A DNA stretch of 57,707 bases, taken from contig NZ_LUUB01000079.1 of NCBI RefSeq assembly GCF_001641635.1, positions 459,318 through 517,024 of the forward strand. The letters are read 5' to 3'. Under the pieces are notes generated by a model that saw only the letters and a list, made by a program, of their open reading frames with translations, did no database searches and was not told the DNA's origin. The translations under genes and the position numbers were made by a program. Positions 26,230 to 35,718 of the stretch are shown here, in pieces. Numbering within the stretch: the stretch's first letter is position 1; every line of letters begins with the position of its first letter. This DNA is from Bradyrhizobium centrolobii. GTDB lineage: Bacteria > Pseudomonadota > Alphaproteobacteria > Rhizobiales > Xanthobacteraceae.

Positions 26230-26246
26230 ACCGTAGCTTCTCACGC
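26230..26246 (+). repeat. dispersed repeat copy (ACCGTAGCTKCTCACGC)
   Basis: Matches 33651-33667 at 16 of 17 bases; looser similarity (CTGCCCTGCCC and following) extends upstream in both places. Confidence 0.5.
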
Positions 26247-26346
26247 GAACCTCAAGCGCACTGCCGGAGATTACTGACTGTCCGACGTCTTGGCTATTCC
26301 AGTTTGGAGGAGCGGCGATCCGTTGCTCAGTGGAGAATGCCTCTTA

Positions 26347-26359
26347 GTCCGCTTTGCGC
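26347..26359 (+). repeat. dispersed repeat copy (GTCCGCTTTGCGC)
   Basis: One of three exact 13-base copies in the element, the others at 31795-31807 and 33362-33374, each within a longer degenerate unit containing AAGC shortly after. Confidence 0.5.
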
Positions 26360-26530
26360 GAGAAGCGGCCGCCCCGCCGACGTCGCGTTCGCCCCTTCGA
26401 AGAAGTGCCGACGGCCCGTCCCAACGTCTACTGCTCAGGGTAGACGGGTAGACCAGAAGTGAAGGCTTATCCGTCAAACCGGCGCTCTTGACCCGATCCA
26501 GACGCACGCTGATCTCGCGACCAGTCCCCT

Positions 26531-27771
26531 TCAGGAGGTCCAACGAGCTGTAGGACCTGGGCTGCCGTCCCGGCGGCCCCAGAGCTCCTGATAGTTGCGA
26601 AACTTCGCAAGCGTCTCGTCGTATCGCGTTGGCTCGATCGCCGGCAAGATGTGCTTCAATAACGCGTTGATCGGCGCTGACGTGTTCCGAACGTATAAGT
26701 CGAGTGGATCGAGCAAGTGCCTCAAGTGCAGCTTCGGATCATAGTTCAGTCCGCTGCTGCGAAACGATTTGTACCCGTTGGCGATCGCCCAGCTGACCAT
26801 GTCGCGAAACACGTGGTGATAGAGATGCAGATCGAAGGCGACCTTGTAGTCGAGGCCTATGTACTCCGCATAGATCGCGTCGCCATGCACAATGCACGTT
26901 GCGAATGCGACGATCCGCTTGCTCTGGCGCCAGACGAAGAAGCGGACCTTGTCCCCCATCCGCCGCCCCAGGTCGCAGAAATATTGCTCCGTCAGCTTCT
27001 CGAAGTGCAGCTTCGAACGCTCATAAACATGGAGGTACAGCGAATAGACCTGCGCGATCACCGGTGTTGCGTCGTTGATGATGCTCATCTCCAGTGGGCG
27101 GCTCGTTCTATCGCCTCAAACTTCTTGCGTAGCTTCTTGCGGGTCGCACTGTTGAGCGCGCGCTTCGTGTACTCCTCGAAGCTTGCGTAATCAATGCAAA
27201 GCCTGGTCATGGGGAGGCTCGGGATGCGCGTGAACCCGTGGTCAATCAGGCAGTCGAGGGCCGATCGGTATCGCGCCGGGAATTCCTTGAATACGATCAA
27301 CTGTGCCCCGAGCCTATGAGCATGTCCCGCAATCCCTGAAGCCAGCACCTCGGCGCGAGCACGATGGCAGGCTTCATCGCCATCAAGATGGCCTTCACCG
27401 GCGACGCAACCGACCATCAGCGTGCGAGCTCGCATCAGGCGCGGCCACAACCGGCGAATGGCGTCGATGGGCACGCCAAACCGCGGGCTCGCTCCAACCA
27501 GCAAGTCCAGGTCCAGTAGGAAAAAGGGCTGCACGGCACAAACCTGACCTACGGTGTCCTTGACGGCGAAGTACCGATAGTCGAACTCGGGATGAAGCGT
27601 ATCCTCGACCAGTTCGTAATATCGATGATCCTTGCGCTCGTTCGCGAATGCGACCTGCCAGCGCGGACAGCACCGCAAGTCGCCACGCGCGACGACTTCG
27701 AGACGCAACGCGTATCGCAGCGGCTCAATTCCCGAGACGTCGACAATTTGGCTAGTCGCGTGCGCAGTCAT
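26531..27771 (-). pseudogene. FemAB/GNAT-like acyltransferase split by a frameshift
   Basis: Two minus-strand frames belong to one protein of about 410 residues. The first half (27771-27085) includes HPEFDYRYFAVKDTVGQVCA, FPARYRSALDCLIDHGFTRI, SLPMTRLCIDYASFEEYTKR and ends KKFEAIERAAHWR. The second (27088-26531) starts EMSIINDATPVIAQVYSLYL, then SKLHFEKLTEQYF, VRFFVWRQSKRIVAFATCIV and SSGLNYDPKLHLRHLLDPLD. A single-base indel in GAGCCGCCCA would join them as RAPPLEMS. The family is the GNAT-fold COG3146/FemAB-like group of acyltransferases. It is divergent from the HpnG-like gene. Confidence 0.75.
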
Positions 27772-28038
27772 TGATTCCGACACGATCTCACGTTCGCTAC
27801 GGTCCGCGCCCACAAGGCGTCATTTTATCACGAAGAAACAACAAGCAAAGCTGACTTATCCGTCACAAAATAACTGATTACTCATTTGCGATTTGACATT
27901 CGAGCGGAACATTTCTGTGTTTTCTGGAATGTGTTGACGCCGATATCCGTGTGCGAGCTTTGCGCAGCGCGTTGCGATTTTTTGGCACCTGCGATTTATC
28001 GTGAGCACTGGCCGGCTTGGCATTCTGGGAGTGGTCTC

Positions 28039-28782
28039 TTGGCAGCGGTGATTGGAGTCACGGGACTCGCAATTGAGGCGCGGATTGCTGCGGACCGGTA
28101 CACGCACGCGATCTGCGGTGGTGATGGCAGCACACTCACGGAGTCTCTCGCATCCGCAATTGCCGGGGATTGCTGCGGTCTCATGAGCTTTGGCATCGCG
28201 GGCGGCCTTTCGCCTGGCCTCCGCTCAGGTACATGTATCGTAGGGTCCACGATCGTCGCGGAGACGATCGAGCTCGCAACTGACCGAAACTGGTCACAGG
28301 CGTTACTTCGACTAATCCCTGATGCCATTCATGGCGCAATTTCCGGCGTGCCAACTGTCACGGCGCATCCGGAGGCGAAGCACTTGCTGCATATGAGCAC
28401 CGGTGCGCTGGCAGTCGATAATGAATCCCACGTCGTGGCGAGCGTCGCCGCAGCACGCGATCTCCCCGTGACCGCCGTTCGCGTGATCATGGATCCGGTC
28501 ACCCGCGAGCTCCCTGCTGCGGCTTTGGCTGCGGTGCGTGCGAACGGGACGATCGATCTCGCCGCACTGATCCACGCAATACTGAGGCGGCCTGGCGAAT
28601 TGCCGACGCTGCTTCGGACTGCTCTGGACGCGTGGACCGGGTTCGATGCGCTGCTTCGCTGCCGTCGATTGCTTGGCCCGGGCTTAGGGCTACCTGCCTT
28701 GCAAGCACGCGAGCCAGAGCTAGGCCCGAGCATCGAAATTCCTATTGGCGGCTTGGACAGCCGCTACCTGGAGCGTTCATAA
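28039..28782 (+). CDS. hpnG: HpnG-like hopanoid-associated phosphorylase
   Basis: Nucleoside-phosphorylase-fold enzyme of 247 residues. In hopanoid synthesis HpnG converts adenosylhopane to ribosylhopane by releasing adenine. I chose the TTG at 28039 (GGGAG 8 bases upstream), giving an N terminus AAVIGVTGLAIEARIA typical of the family; the longer frame adds about 50 Cys-rich residues without homology. Visible motifs: MSFGIAGGLSPGLRSG near 55, TVTAHPEAKHLLHMSTGALA near 118 and AVDNESHVVASVAAARD, the nucleoside-binding region. An HpnN-like gene follows about 150 bp downstream, supporting a hopanoid role. Intact, unlike hpnN. Confidence 0.75.
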   Translation: MAAVIGVTGLAIEARIAADRYTHAICGGDGSTLTESLASAIAGDCCGLMSFGIAGGLSPGLRSGTCIVGSTIVAETIELATDRNWSQALLRLIPDAIHGAISGVPTVTAHPEAKHLLHMSTGALAVDNESHVVASVAAARDLPVTAVRVIMDPVTRELPAAALAAVRANGTIDLAALIHAILRRPGELPTLLRTALDAWTGFDALLRCRRLLGPGLGLPALQAREPELGPSIEIPIGGLDSRYLERS

Positions 28783-28936
28783 AGCGCGTTATCGCTGACC
28801 TGCCAATGGCAAAAGGTGCAAAGTGCGAACGAAAGGTCGTATGATCAGCCTTCAAATCAATCTCCGGTTAGTGAAGGGAAGCTGTTCCGCGACGGGCCTT
28901 GACCGAGAGATGGCGTAGATCAAGCAGCCGAGCTCG

Positions 28937-31526
28937 ATGCTCAGATCAGCGATAGTTCGCGTCACCGACTTCTGCACGCGCCATCCATGGTACGTGATCG
29001 CTCTCGCACTGGCTTTGTCGGCGTTCTCCGCCGGCTATACCGAGCGGCACTTCGCCATCAAGACTGATGTCAACGAACTCATCTCGCCGGATCTGCCCTG
29101 GGCCCAGCGGATAAAGGCCTTCCTGAAAGCGTTTCCGCAACGGGAGATCCTCGTCGTGGTCGACGCTCCGACACCGGAACTCGTCGAGCAGGCGGCCAAC
29201 CGGCTCCAGCAGGTGCTCGAAGCCAGTCCCGAGCTGTTCCCCTCGGTTCGCCAACCGCAGGGCGGGAGCTTTTTTGAGCGCGACGGGCTGCTGTATCTGC
29301 CGACTGCAGAGCTCAAGAAAGAGGCGGATTGGCTGACGCGTGCGGACGTCCTGATTGGGACGTTAGCCGCCGACCCCAGTCTGCGAGGAACGCTCGATGC
29401 GCTGTCGCTCGGTCTCGCTGGCGTGCGGCGCAAAGAGGTCACACTCGACGACATGGCACGCGCGCTGACCATGGCCGCTGAGACGACCGAAGCCATCCTC
29501 GCGGGCCGGTTCGCAACCTTTTCCTGGCGGGCATTGGTCGGCGACAAACCCGCCGAACCGTCTGACTTGCGGCGCTTGATCGAGGTGCAGCCCAGGCTCG
29601 ATTTCGGCGCGCTTGAGCCCGGCCCTGCCGCCACCGGTGCGATCCGGCAGGCCGCCGCGAGCGAGAATCTCGCAACAGACTATGGCGCACGCGTGCGCCT
29701 GACAGGGCTCATCCCAATCGCTGACGATGAATTTGATACTATCAAGCAAAACGCCGTGCTCAACGGCACGATATCGCTGCTCACGGTCTTGGCCATCATG
29801 CGGGTGGCGCTGCGCTCGGCGCGTATCATATTTGCTGTGGTCGTCAGCATCACCAGGGGCTTGGCAATTTCTGCTGCGTGGGGGCTGTTCCTGGTTGGCG
29901 CTCTGAATTTGATCTCGGCCAGATTTTTCGTCCTGTTCGTCGGACTCGGCATCGATTTCGGCATCCAGTTCTCTATCCGCTATCGTGCCGAACGCCACGA
30001 CTGCGAAGAACTGAGCACCGCCTTGCACAACACGGCAGTGAAAGCGGGGGGACCATTGGCGCTTGCTGCAGCGGCCACCGCGCTCGGCTTTTCCTCATTC
30101 CTGCCCACCGACTATCGTGGTCTGTCGGAGCTCGGGCAGATCACCGGCTCAGGGATGATCATCGCCTTCCTCACAAGCATCACCGTATTGCCAGCGCTGT
30201 TGGCTATCTTGACTCCGCACGGGGAGTCACATTCGATTGGGTTTACGGCACTCGCCCCGCTGGATAGATTTCTGGAGCAGCATCGGACGGCGGTTGTGGC
30301 TTTCACGATTCTGGCCGTCGCACTTGCCTCGCCGCTCCTGCTGTTCCTGCCATTCGACTTCAATCCGCTGCATCTGCGCAGTTCAAAGGTCGAATCGGTC
30401 GCGGCCCTTCTGGAGCTGCGGAAGGACCCGCAGACGGAGGTCAATTCCATCGAAATCATTGCGCCGAGCCTGGCTGCAGCGGATGTGGTTGCGCGACGGC
30501 TGTCCGAACTCCCCGAGGTCTCGCAGGTACTCACGCTCGGCAATTTGGTGCCTGGCGGTCAAGAGGAAAAGCTCAACCTCATTCGCGAATTGGCCGCGAC
30601 GATCACCCCTTCACTCGATCCCCGGGATGTCGATCCTCCTCCGACTGACGACGAGACCATCGCGTCTCTGATCTCCACGGCCGATTTGCTTTCAGACGTG
30701 GCCGGCACCGAGCCAGGACTGGGAGCGGATGCTGCCAGGCGGCTCTCCGGCGCGCTGTCGCGCTTCGCGAGTGCCGGTCCTGCGCTTCGGAAGAAGGCCG
30801 AGACCACAATTGCTGAACCGCTGCGGAACTTGCTCGAACGATTGAGGCAAGAGCTCAACCCACAGCCGATCACCACGGAAACTGTTCCTCGCGATATTGC
30901 CCGCGGAATGGATCACTACTGACAGGCGTGCGCGGGTACGGGTGCTGCCGAAAGCAGATCCTGATGATACCCCCGCCTTGCGCGATTTCGTGACGGCTGT
31001 GCTGGCGATTGAGCCGAATGCGACAGGCGAGGCAGTGGCGCTTTACGAGTCAGGGAATACGGTCGTTCGCGCCTTCGTAGAGGTCGGGATTTTCGCATTG
31101 TCCGCGATCGCCGTGCTGCTGTGGATCACACTGCGTCGGATCGGAGATGTCCTGCTCACACTCGTACCGCTGCTGGTCGCGGGCGTCGTGACGTTGGAAC
31201 TATGCGTCGTCTTCAGGCTTCCGCTGAATTTCGCAAATATCATTGCCCTGCCACTGTTGTTGGGCGTCGGTGTCGCATTCAAAATCTACTACGTCATGGC
31301 GTGGAGGGCGGGAAAGACCGCCCTTCTGCAATCGGTCCTCACTCGCGCTGTGATCTTTAGCGCCATGACGACAGCTACCGCGTTTGGCAGTCTGTGGATG
31401 TCCAACCATCCCGGCACCTCCAGCATGGGCAAATTGATGGCGCTGGCCCTGGTGTGCACCATGTCGGCCGCGGTGCTGTTCCAACCTGCCCTGATGGGTC
31501 CGCCTCGGGAAGAAAGAGGGGCTTGA
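28937..31526 (+). pseudogene. hpnN: HpnN-like hopanoid RND transporter, frameshifted
   Basis: HpnN is an inner-membrane RND/MMPL transporter needed to move hopanoids to the outer membrane. The first frame (661 codons) has the first helix WYVIALALALSAFSAGYTER, the periplasmic loop and helices 2-6 (ILTVLAIMRVALRSARIIFA, FFVLFVGLGIDFGIQFSIRY), then stops after ARGMDHY. The second frame (from about 30897) continues EWITTDRRARVRVLPKADPD and the last helices (VGIFALSAIAVLLWITLRRI, LPLNFANIIALPLLLGVGVA). Removing one base in CGCGGAATGG joins them to about 860 residues, the normal length. Either a pseudogene or a sequence error. Confidence 0.85.
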
Positions 31527-31965
31527 TAGTTGGCGTGCCGCGGGCCCCCCCCTCAGCATTCTAGCTGAAGTGCGCAGCTCGTGAATCGCCCATCCATCGC
31601 TTGATATCAAACCCAACGGTCCGATTGCATGGGCGGTTCGAAGCGCGCTCGCCTGCGCACCGTTGCCCCTGCACGTGACTTGTTGAAGGAAATGCCCTGG
31701 TGAAGCTGTGCATCCACGTTGAGAGTGGCGGCCTTCAGGGCCTTTGAGTGTAGGTCCGCTCTTGACCGTCTGAGAACTGCCGGTCCGACCGAAAGTCCGC
31801 TTTGCGCCAAAAGCTCCCCTCCCCGCCGAGTCGCACTTTGACCCGATGCCGACATCAGCAGCCAATTTTGCTGTGATGCGCAAACGGCAGTCGTCTTCAG
31901 CAGCTAAACACTCGCGCTTTTGAAGCCCAAGCGGATCACGAGCCGATATCAAACTTCGCTAGCGA
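31527..31965. other. gene-poor region with repeat pieces
   Basis: About 440 bases between convergent genes, no gene. Contains the second GTCCGCTTTGCGC copy and a TTTTGCTGTGATGCGCAA segment resembling TTTTGCCGTGATGCACAA near 37709. Confidence 0.5.
31795..31807 (+). repeat. dispersed repeat copy (GTCCGCTTTGCGC)
   Basis: Exact copy of the 13-mer at 26347 and 33362; followed by AAAAGCTCCCC. Confidence 0.5.
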
Positions 31966-32985
31966 CTAAGCGGCATAGGACTGGAAAAAGTCTAGAACCA
32001 CGACCTTGGTGTTGGGGGAGTGCTGTTTGACGTCCCTCACCCACAGATCGAGGTTCCCCGCATCGCCGAATACGTCTCGTAAATCGTGCGCCCCGTCCGA
32101 GAACGGCCGCTCGAAATTGTCCCAATGGGTCGGCAGAATCAGTGGCGGACGATTGAGTGCATCAAGCAGTCGCGGGGTGAAGTCGTGAATCTGATTTGAA
32201 AAGATCGACGCGACCAGTGCCACATCCGGTTTCAGGCCATTGAGTGCTCGCTCCACATAGTTGGCGCTGCTCATTAGGAAAACACGAAATTTTCCGCCGA
32301 TGGTGATCAGATAGATGAGAGTGTCGCCCTCAGGCAGTTCGCCTACCGTTTTCGGCAGCTCTGGTACAGAGATGCGATGACCAGGCACCGCGAATTTCTT
32401 GGTTGGCCCCATTGAGTGAAGACTCGGGAACACCTCGATCGTATAGCCGTCGAATTTCATATTCTCACCGCCCTTGACCTGGACGATCTGACCTTCCGGA
32501 ACGCCGTATGCGCGCATGAGATTGGCGTGAGTCTCCGAGCCTATGACCATGGCCCCTGTTTTCTTGGCGATAAAGGGAATATCGGCGATGTGGTCCCAGT
32601 GGCCGTGACCAATCAGAATGTGATCCGCCTTTTTGATGTGCTGGTCGATCACCGTTTCATTCACTTGAATCGGAGTCGTCGGATTGAACTTTCCGGCAAA
32701 GAAACCGGTCGGAATCCGCTGAAAGTACGGATCGAAGAGGATTGTCCGGTTGCCGAAACTGATTTCCCAGCCGTCAGTGCCGAACCACTTGAAATTCACG
32801 CCAGCTGTGCCGGGACCACCATTCTTGTCCGCTGTCTCAGCGCCATAGGCTACACCGGGGAAGAAGAGCGAAGCCGCACTCGCTGCCCCAGTCATGAGAC
32901 TTGCGCTTAGGATGTCGCGTCGAGAGAGATTGTGTCCGTGCAGATGGTGTCCATGCAAATGCCAATCAGCTTCGACAAAGCACAT
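31966..32985 (-). CDS. Tat-exported MBL-fold metallo-hydrolase
   Basis: Predicted periplasmic metallo-beta-lactamase-fold hydrolase of 339 residues. Its N terminus is His-rich (WHLHGHHLHGHN) and runs into a twin-arginine motif LSRRDILSASLMTG, then a leader end near FFPGVAYGAE. Zinc ligands HxHxDH appear as LIGHGHWDHIADIP near 130; later histidines in FPSLHSMGP and LPTHWDNFERP, with an UlaG-like layout. Substrate unknown. It stands alone, convergent with the HpnN-like gene, and shares the His-rich-plus-Tat design with two other proteins in the element. Confidence 0.87.
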   Translation of the reverse strand: MCFVEADWHLHGHHLHGHNLSRRDILSASLMTGAASAASLFFPGVAYGAETADKNGGPGTAGVNFKWFGTDGWEISFGNRTILFDPYFQRIPTGFFAGKFNPTTPIQVNETVIDQHIKKADHILIGHGHWDHIADIPFIAKKTGAMVIGSETHANLMRAYGVPEGQIVQVKGGENMKFDGYTIEVFPSLHSMGPTKKFAVPGHRISVPELPKTVGELPEGDTLIYLITIGGKFRVFLMSSANYVERALNGLKPDVALVASIFSNQIHDFTPRLLDALNRPPLILPTHWDNFERPFSDGAHDLRDVFGDAGNLDLWVRDVKQHSPNTKVVVLDFFQSYAA

Positions 32986-33361
32986 GGCTCGCCTCCCTGT
33001 GGCCCCTCGTTGGTTGTTGAATTCGCGGGCCGGGCTGCCGGCTCAACGATCGGGTATTCGATGCCTTTTGAATATCGAAGTCAACTGATGCAGTTCGAAT
33101 GCGAAGGCTCGACGATCGTCAACGTCGGAGGGCCAAGGGGTTGAATTTCCGGTCGTTTTCGGGACGATCCGGCATTGGCCGATGGCCGACCCGGGTCGCC
33201 TCGGCTGCCTTGATGCGGGTTCAGAGCTTAAGCGCCTGCAGCTTTTCGAAATACCCGCAGAATTAGTAGCCAGCGCAGATGCGGTGATCGAATAGAAAAA
33301 CACTTGCTGCGTTGCATGAGTCCGGTATTGGCCCTTCTGAGACATGCGTGTCCGGCCAAAC

Positions 33362-33374
33362 GTCCGCTTTGCGC
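33362..33374 (+). repeat. dispersed repeat copy (GTCCGCTTTGCGC)
   Basis: Third exact copy, preceded by TCCGGTATTGGCCCTTCTGAG, which resembles TCCGGTTATGGCCCTTCTGCG near 40236. Confidence 0.5.
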
Positions 33375-33650
33375 CCAGAAGCTGCCGTTTCAGGCCCCGG
33401 TTTGCCCGACGAGCGGTTTGCGGGGCGGGCTATCACTGCGCGCAATCCGAATTCATCCTCGCCGCTTGCTGCTGGCTGGCCCTAGGGCGCCCTTGCTGTT
33501 CTCGAGGCGTCAAAAATCCTCTCGGTCAGTGAGGTAATTCTCGCGAGCGCTCGGCAGCTTCGCATCGGTGCGTCGGCATGCGGCTCGCGAGCAAAGCGAA
33601 GTGCCCTGCCCGATCTTCACCGGCTCGGGAGCCGCAATCCGTAGCTCACG

Positions 33651-33667
33651 ACCGTAGCTGCTCACGC
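33651..33667 (+). repeat. dispersed repeat copy (ACCGTAGCTKCTCACGC)
   Basis: 16 of 17 bases identical to 26230-26246. Confidence 0.5.
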
Positions 33668-33873
33668 CGATTTTTTGTCTAGGCTCGAAAATAGATTCAA
33701 ATCAATCGTGTAGCTCCGCCAGTGTAGAGGAGCCCCGTGCCGCTTGGCCTAACGGCAAAGACGACGGGCACCTGAATGTGCGCGGATGCCCGTCGGCAGG
33801 ACCTGTCGTCGTACACCGTGAGGCTAAGACCCGACTCCATCCATCCGCAAGCGGATCAAGCAATTTACGGGCC

Positions 33874-34107
33874 CTATTCCTCCAACAGCTTAGAGGCAGA
33901 GACATGTAGCCCTTTGGCGATGCGAGCGATGTTGTCGATCGAAACGTTTCGCTCTGATCGTTCGACGCCACTGAGGTATGTTCGGTTGATCCCACATTCA
34001 TAGGCCAAGGCTTCTTGGCTGAGCCCCCGCACAGCCCGAAGACGGCGCATGTTTCGCGCCAAAATGTCCCGCAGAGGTCCCTTGTGAGTCCTTTTCACAA
34101 GGCTCAT
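33874..34107 (-). CDS. XRE-family transcriptional regulator
   Basis: Compact helix-turn-helix DNA-binding protein of 77 residues, probably a dimeric repressor. The HTH lies at about residues 17-70: NMRRLRAVRGLSQEALAYEC, GINRTYLSGVERSERNVSID, NIARIAKGLHVSASKLLEE. Nothing but the HTH is present. Two identical 10-base direct repeats 15 bp apart lie immediately upstream of its start and are candidates for autoregulatory operators. Confidence 0.85.
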   Translation of the reverse strand: MSLVKRTHKGPLRDILARNMRRLRAVRGLSQEALAYECGINRTYLSGVERSERNVSIDNIARIAKGLHVSASKLLEE

Positions 34108-34120
34108 TTCGACGACTTGT

Positions 34121-34145
34121 CGCTTTTAAGGCGACCGCTTTTAAG
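34121..34145. promoter_or_regulatory. tandem operator-like repeats upstream of the XRE gene
   Basis: CGCTTTTAAG occurs at 34121-34130 and again at 34136-34145, a 15-bp period. The nearer copy is 13 bases upstream of the XRE start codon on the minus strand. The spacing and place suit binding sites of the XRE protein itself (inference). Confidence 0.45.
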
Positions 34146-34293
34146 TTACAATCGTACCCAGCAAATCGACGGCGCTGGGGACGCCAGAAGTGACCAACAA
34201 AGTTGCTGGCGGTGCCTGCGGCTCCTGGTCGGTCCCCGCCAAAACCACTTCTCTCGATTGTTTTGCTGTCGTCACCCCGGGTTGGAGAATGAA

Positions 34294-34814
34294 ATGAGCA
34301 GCAAGGAAGTCATGATCGCTAGTGTTGTGGCTTTGTTGTCTCTGACTCCAACGAAGGCAGCGGAGGACCTCTCGTTATTCGGGACTTCGGTCAAGACGAC
34401 CAGGCCGGTGCAACCGGCCCCCCCCTGAACGAGGCCACAAAGGCGAGTTGGCCCGCTCATGTCTGCGCAGAGATACAGCGAGTGGAACAAGTCGTGATTT
34501 CAGGCGCACGCCCGCCTGATCGGGGAATGACTCGCATTGGGCTACTGATGCTCCAACGGCTTCATTGCGGCATCGACATCAGCAAGAAACTCGCGGCGGA
34601 TGACATCGTTCTCGAAAACGCGCAGCGGAAGGCTCAACGAGATTACGAGGAGAACATAGCTGCGGCACCGCGCGCCGCATCCCGCCCGCAGGAGCCAATC
34701 ACCGTGCAGGTCCCCCAAGCCGCCCCGGCGTCGGCGCTGCATGATCCGCCACCAACCGTGAACTGTTTCACGACTCGACTGCGAGGCGGCATGTCGACTA
34801 CGACTTGCCGATAG
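34294..34814 (+). pseudogene. secreted hypothetical protein broken in a poly-C run
   Basis: The first frame begins MSSKEVMIASVVALLSLTPT (signal-peptide-like), then KAAEDLSLFGTSVKTTRPVQ and stops after PAPP in a run of eight C (near 34418-34425). One more C would continue it as LNEATKASWPAHVCAEIQRV, then GMTRIGLLMLQRLHCGIDIS and a C terminus NCFTTRLRGGMSTTTCR. This ending is a known Bradyrhizobium hypothetical-protein pattern (recall), with cysteines that may pair. The joined length is about 174 residues. A decayed gene or a homopolymer error. Confidence 0.65.
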
Positions 34815-34894
34815 AACCATTTCATCGCAATTGTAACTGCGCCAAATCTACGTGCTGGAATCCGGCCCCACATCCGGGATGGAAGGCAACGGAT

Positions 34895-35095
34895 ATGCAG
34901 GAAAATCTTGGTAGGTTGGCCGCGGTTTTGCGCCAAGAAGGCAGCAATGGGTACCGGCGTTACCATCTGGAGCGAATAGATGGTCGGCTGATGCTTGTAC
35001 GCGATGAACTTGATCGCTTCTTTGACCTGGCCATGAGGGACGTATTCGGCGCCGAACTCGAGGCGGACGACAAGCACGGAGTATTTTTGGATTAG
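34895..35095 (+). CDS. small hypothetical protein (66 aa)
   Basis: ORF beginning MQENLGRLAAVLRQEGSNGY and ending AELEADDKHGVFLD; helical then strand-rich (YHLERIDGRLMLVRDELDRF). The frame extends upstream to 34805 but that part has no gene character. It follows the broken secreted gene. No domain recognised. Confidence 0.4.
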   Translation: MQENLGRLAAVLRQEGSNGYRRYHLERIDGRLMLVRDELDRFFDLAMRDVFGAELEADDKHGVFLD

Positions 35096-35718
35096 CGCAG
35101 GTGGACGGCCGATTGTATGTGGGTGGAGTTGTTTGTCGGTGCCTGTGGGCTGGCTGAAGCTGCCCCCATAAGCCCCTGCGATCTCATTCCCACTTAGCGG
35201 GCTCGATCTGCGCGGCATCAACCGAAGCGTTCGGGTGTCTCATGTCGCGACTCACGAAACGCCATTTGCAAATGGCACGGCTCAAGCACGGGCATTTAGA
35301 GACCGAAAAGCGACTGGAGACCAATATCCCAGTGCCATAACCGAGCTATTTGCACCTTATGTCTCACCCAAGTGTCTCAATGTCCCACTTGTCGAGGCGA
35401 AAACGGGTGAAACAGGCTAGCAGACGCGAGCTCCAGTCAACAGCAGCAACAGAGGCGCCCGACGAGTGCTTCGACCGTAGCTGGACACTCTCTCCCATCG
35501 GGCAACTCTCTTCTACTAGCTAGGAACGATATCAAGCGGGGCGGTGGTTCCGCTCTGTTCGACAGCGAGTCCGTACCGGATCAGGAGATGTGGGGGAGCA
35601 CGGCACGCAGGCGACGATGGATCAGGCCCGAAGAGGTTGACGTGTTTCGTCCAACGCCCGAATTTGACAAAGCTCGCGAGAGCCGTGTCCCATTCATGAT
35701 CACCAGGCAGAGTATCGC
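35096..35718. other. gene-poor region
   Basis: About 620 bases downstream of the replication-type gene; a 61-codon frame at 35235-35420 has no features. No hairpin or repeat stood out. Confidence 0.45.

Larger units (their letters stand above)
26115..26530. other. gene-poor region with dispersed repeat pieces
   Basis: About 415 bases, no gene. It contains a GTCCGCTTTGCGC copy (26347-26359) and an ACCGTAGCT-type repeat (26230-26246), both found again elsewhere in the element. Confidence 0.5.
32986..33873. other. long gene-poor region with repeat pieces
   Basis: Nearly 890 bases with no convincing gene. It holds the third GTCCGCTTTGCGC copy (33362-33374), an ACCGTAGCT repeat (33651-33667) and a TTCAAATCAAT segment near 33693. 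Short Arg-rich frames are read-through. Confidence 0.5.

Noticed and set aside
31601..31610. TTGATATCAA as an FNR-type site
   Set aside because: The half-sites lack the four-base spacer of the FNR/FixK consensus, and no gene starts nearby.
35235..35420. 61-codon plus-strand frame
   Set aside because: No ribosome site, no recognisable pattern, in a gene-poor stretch.
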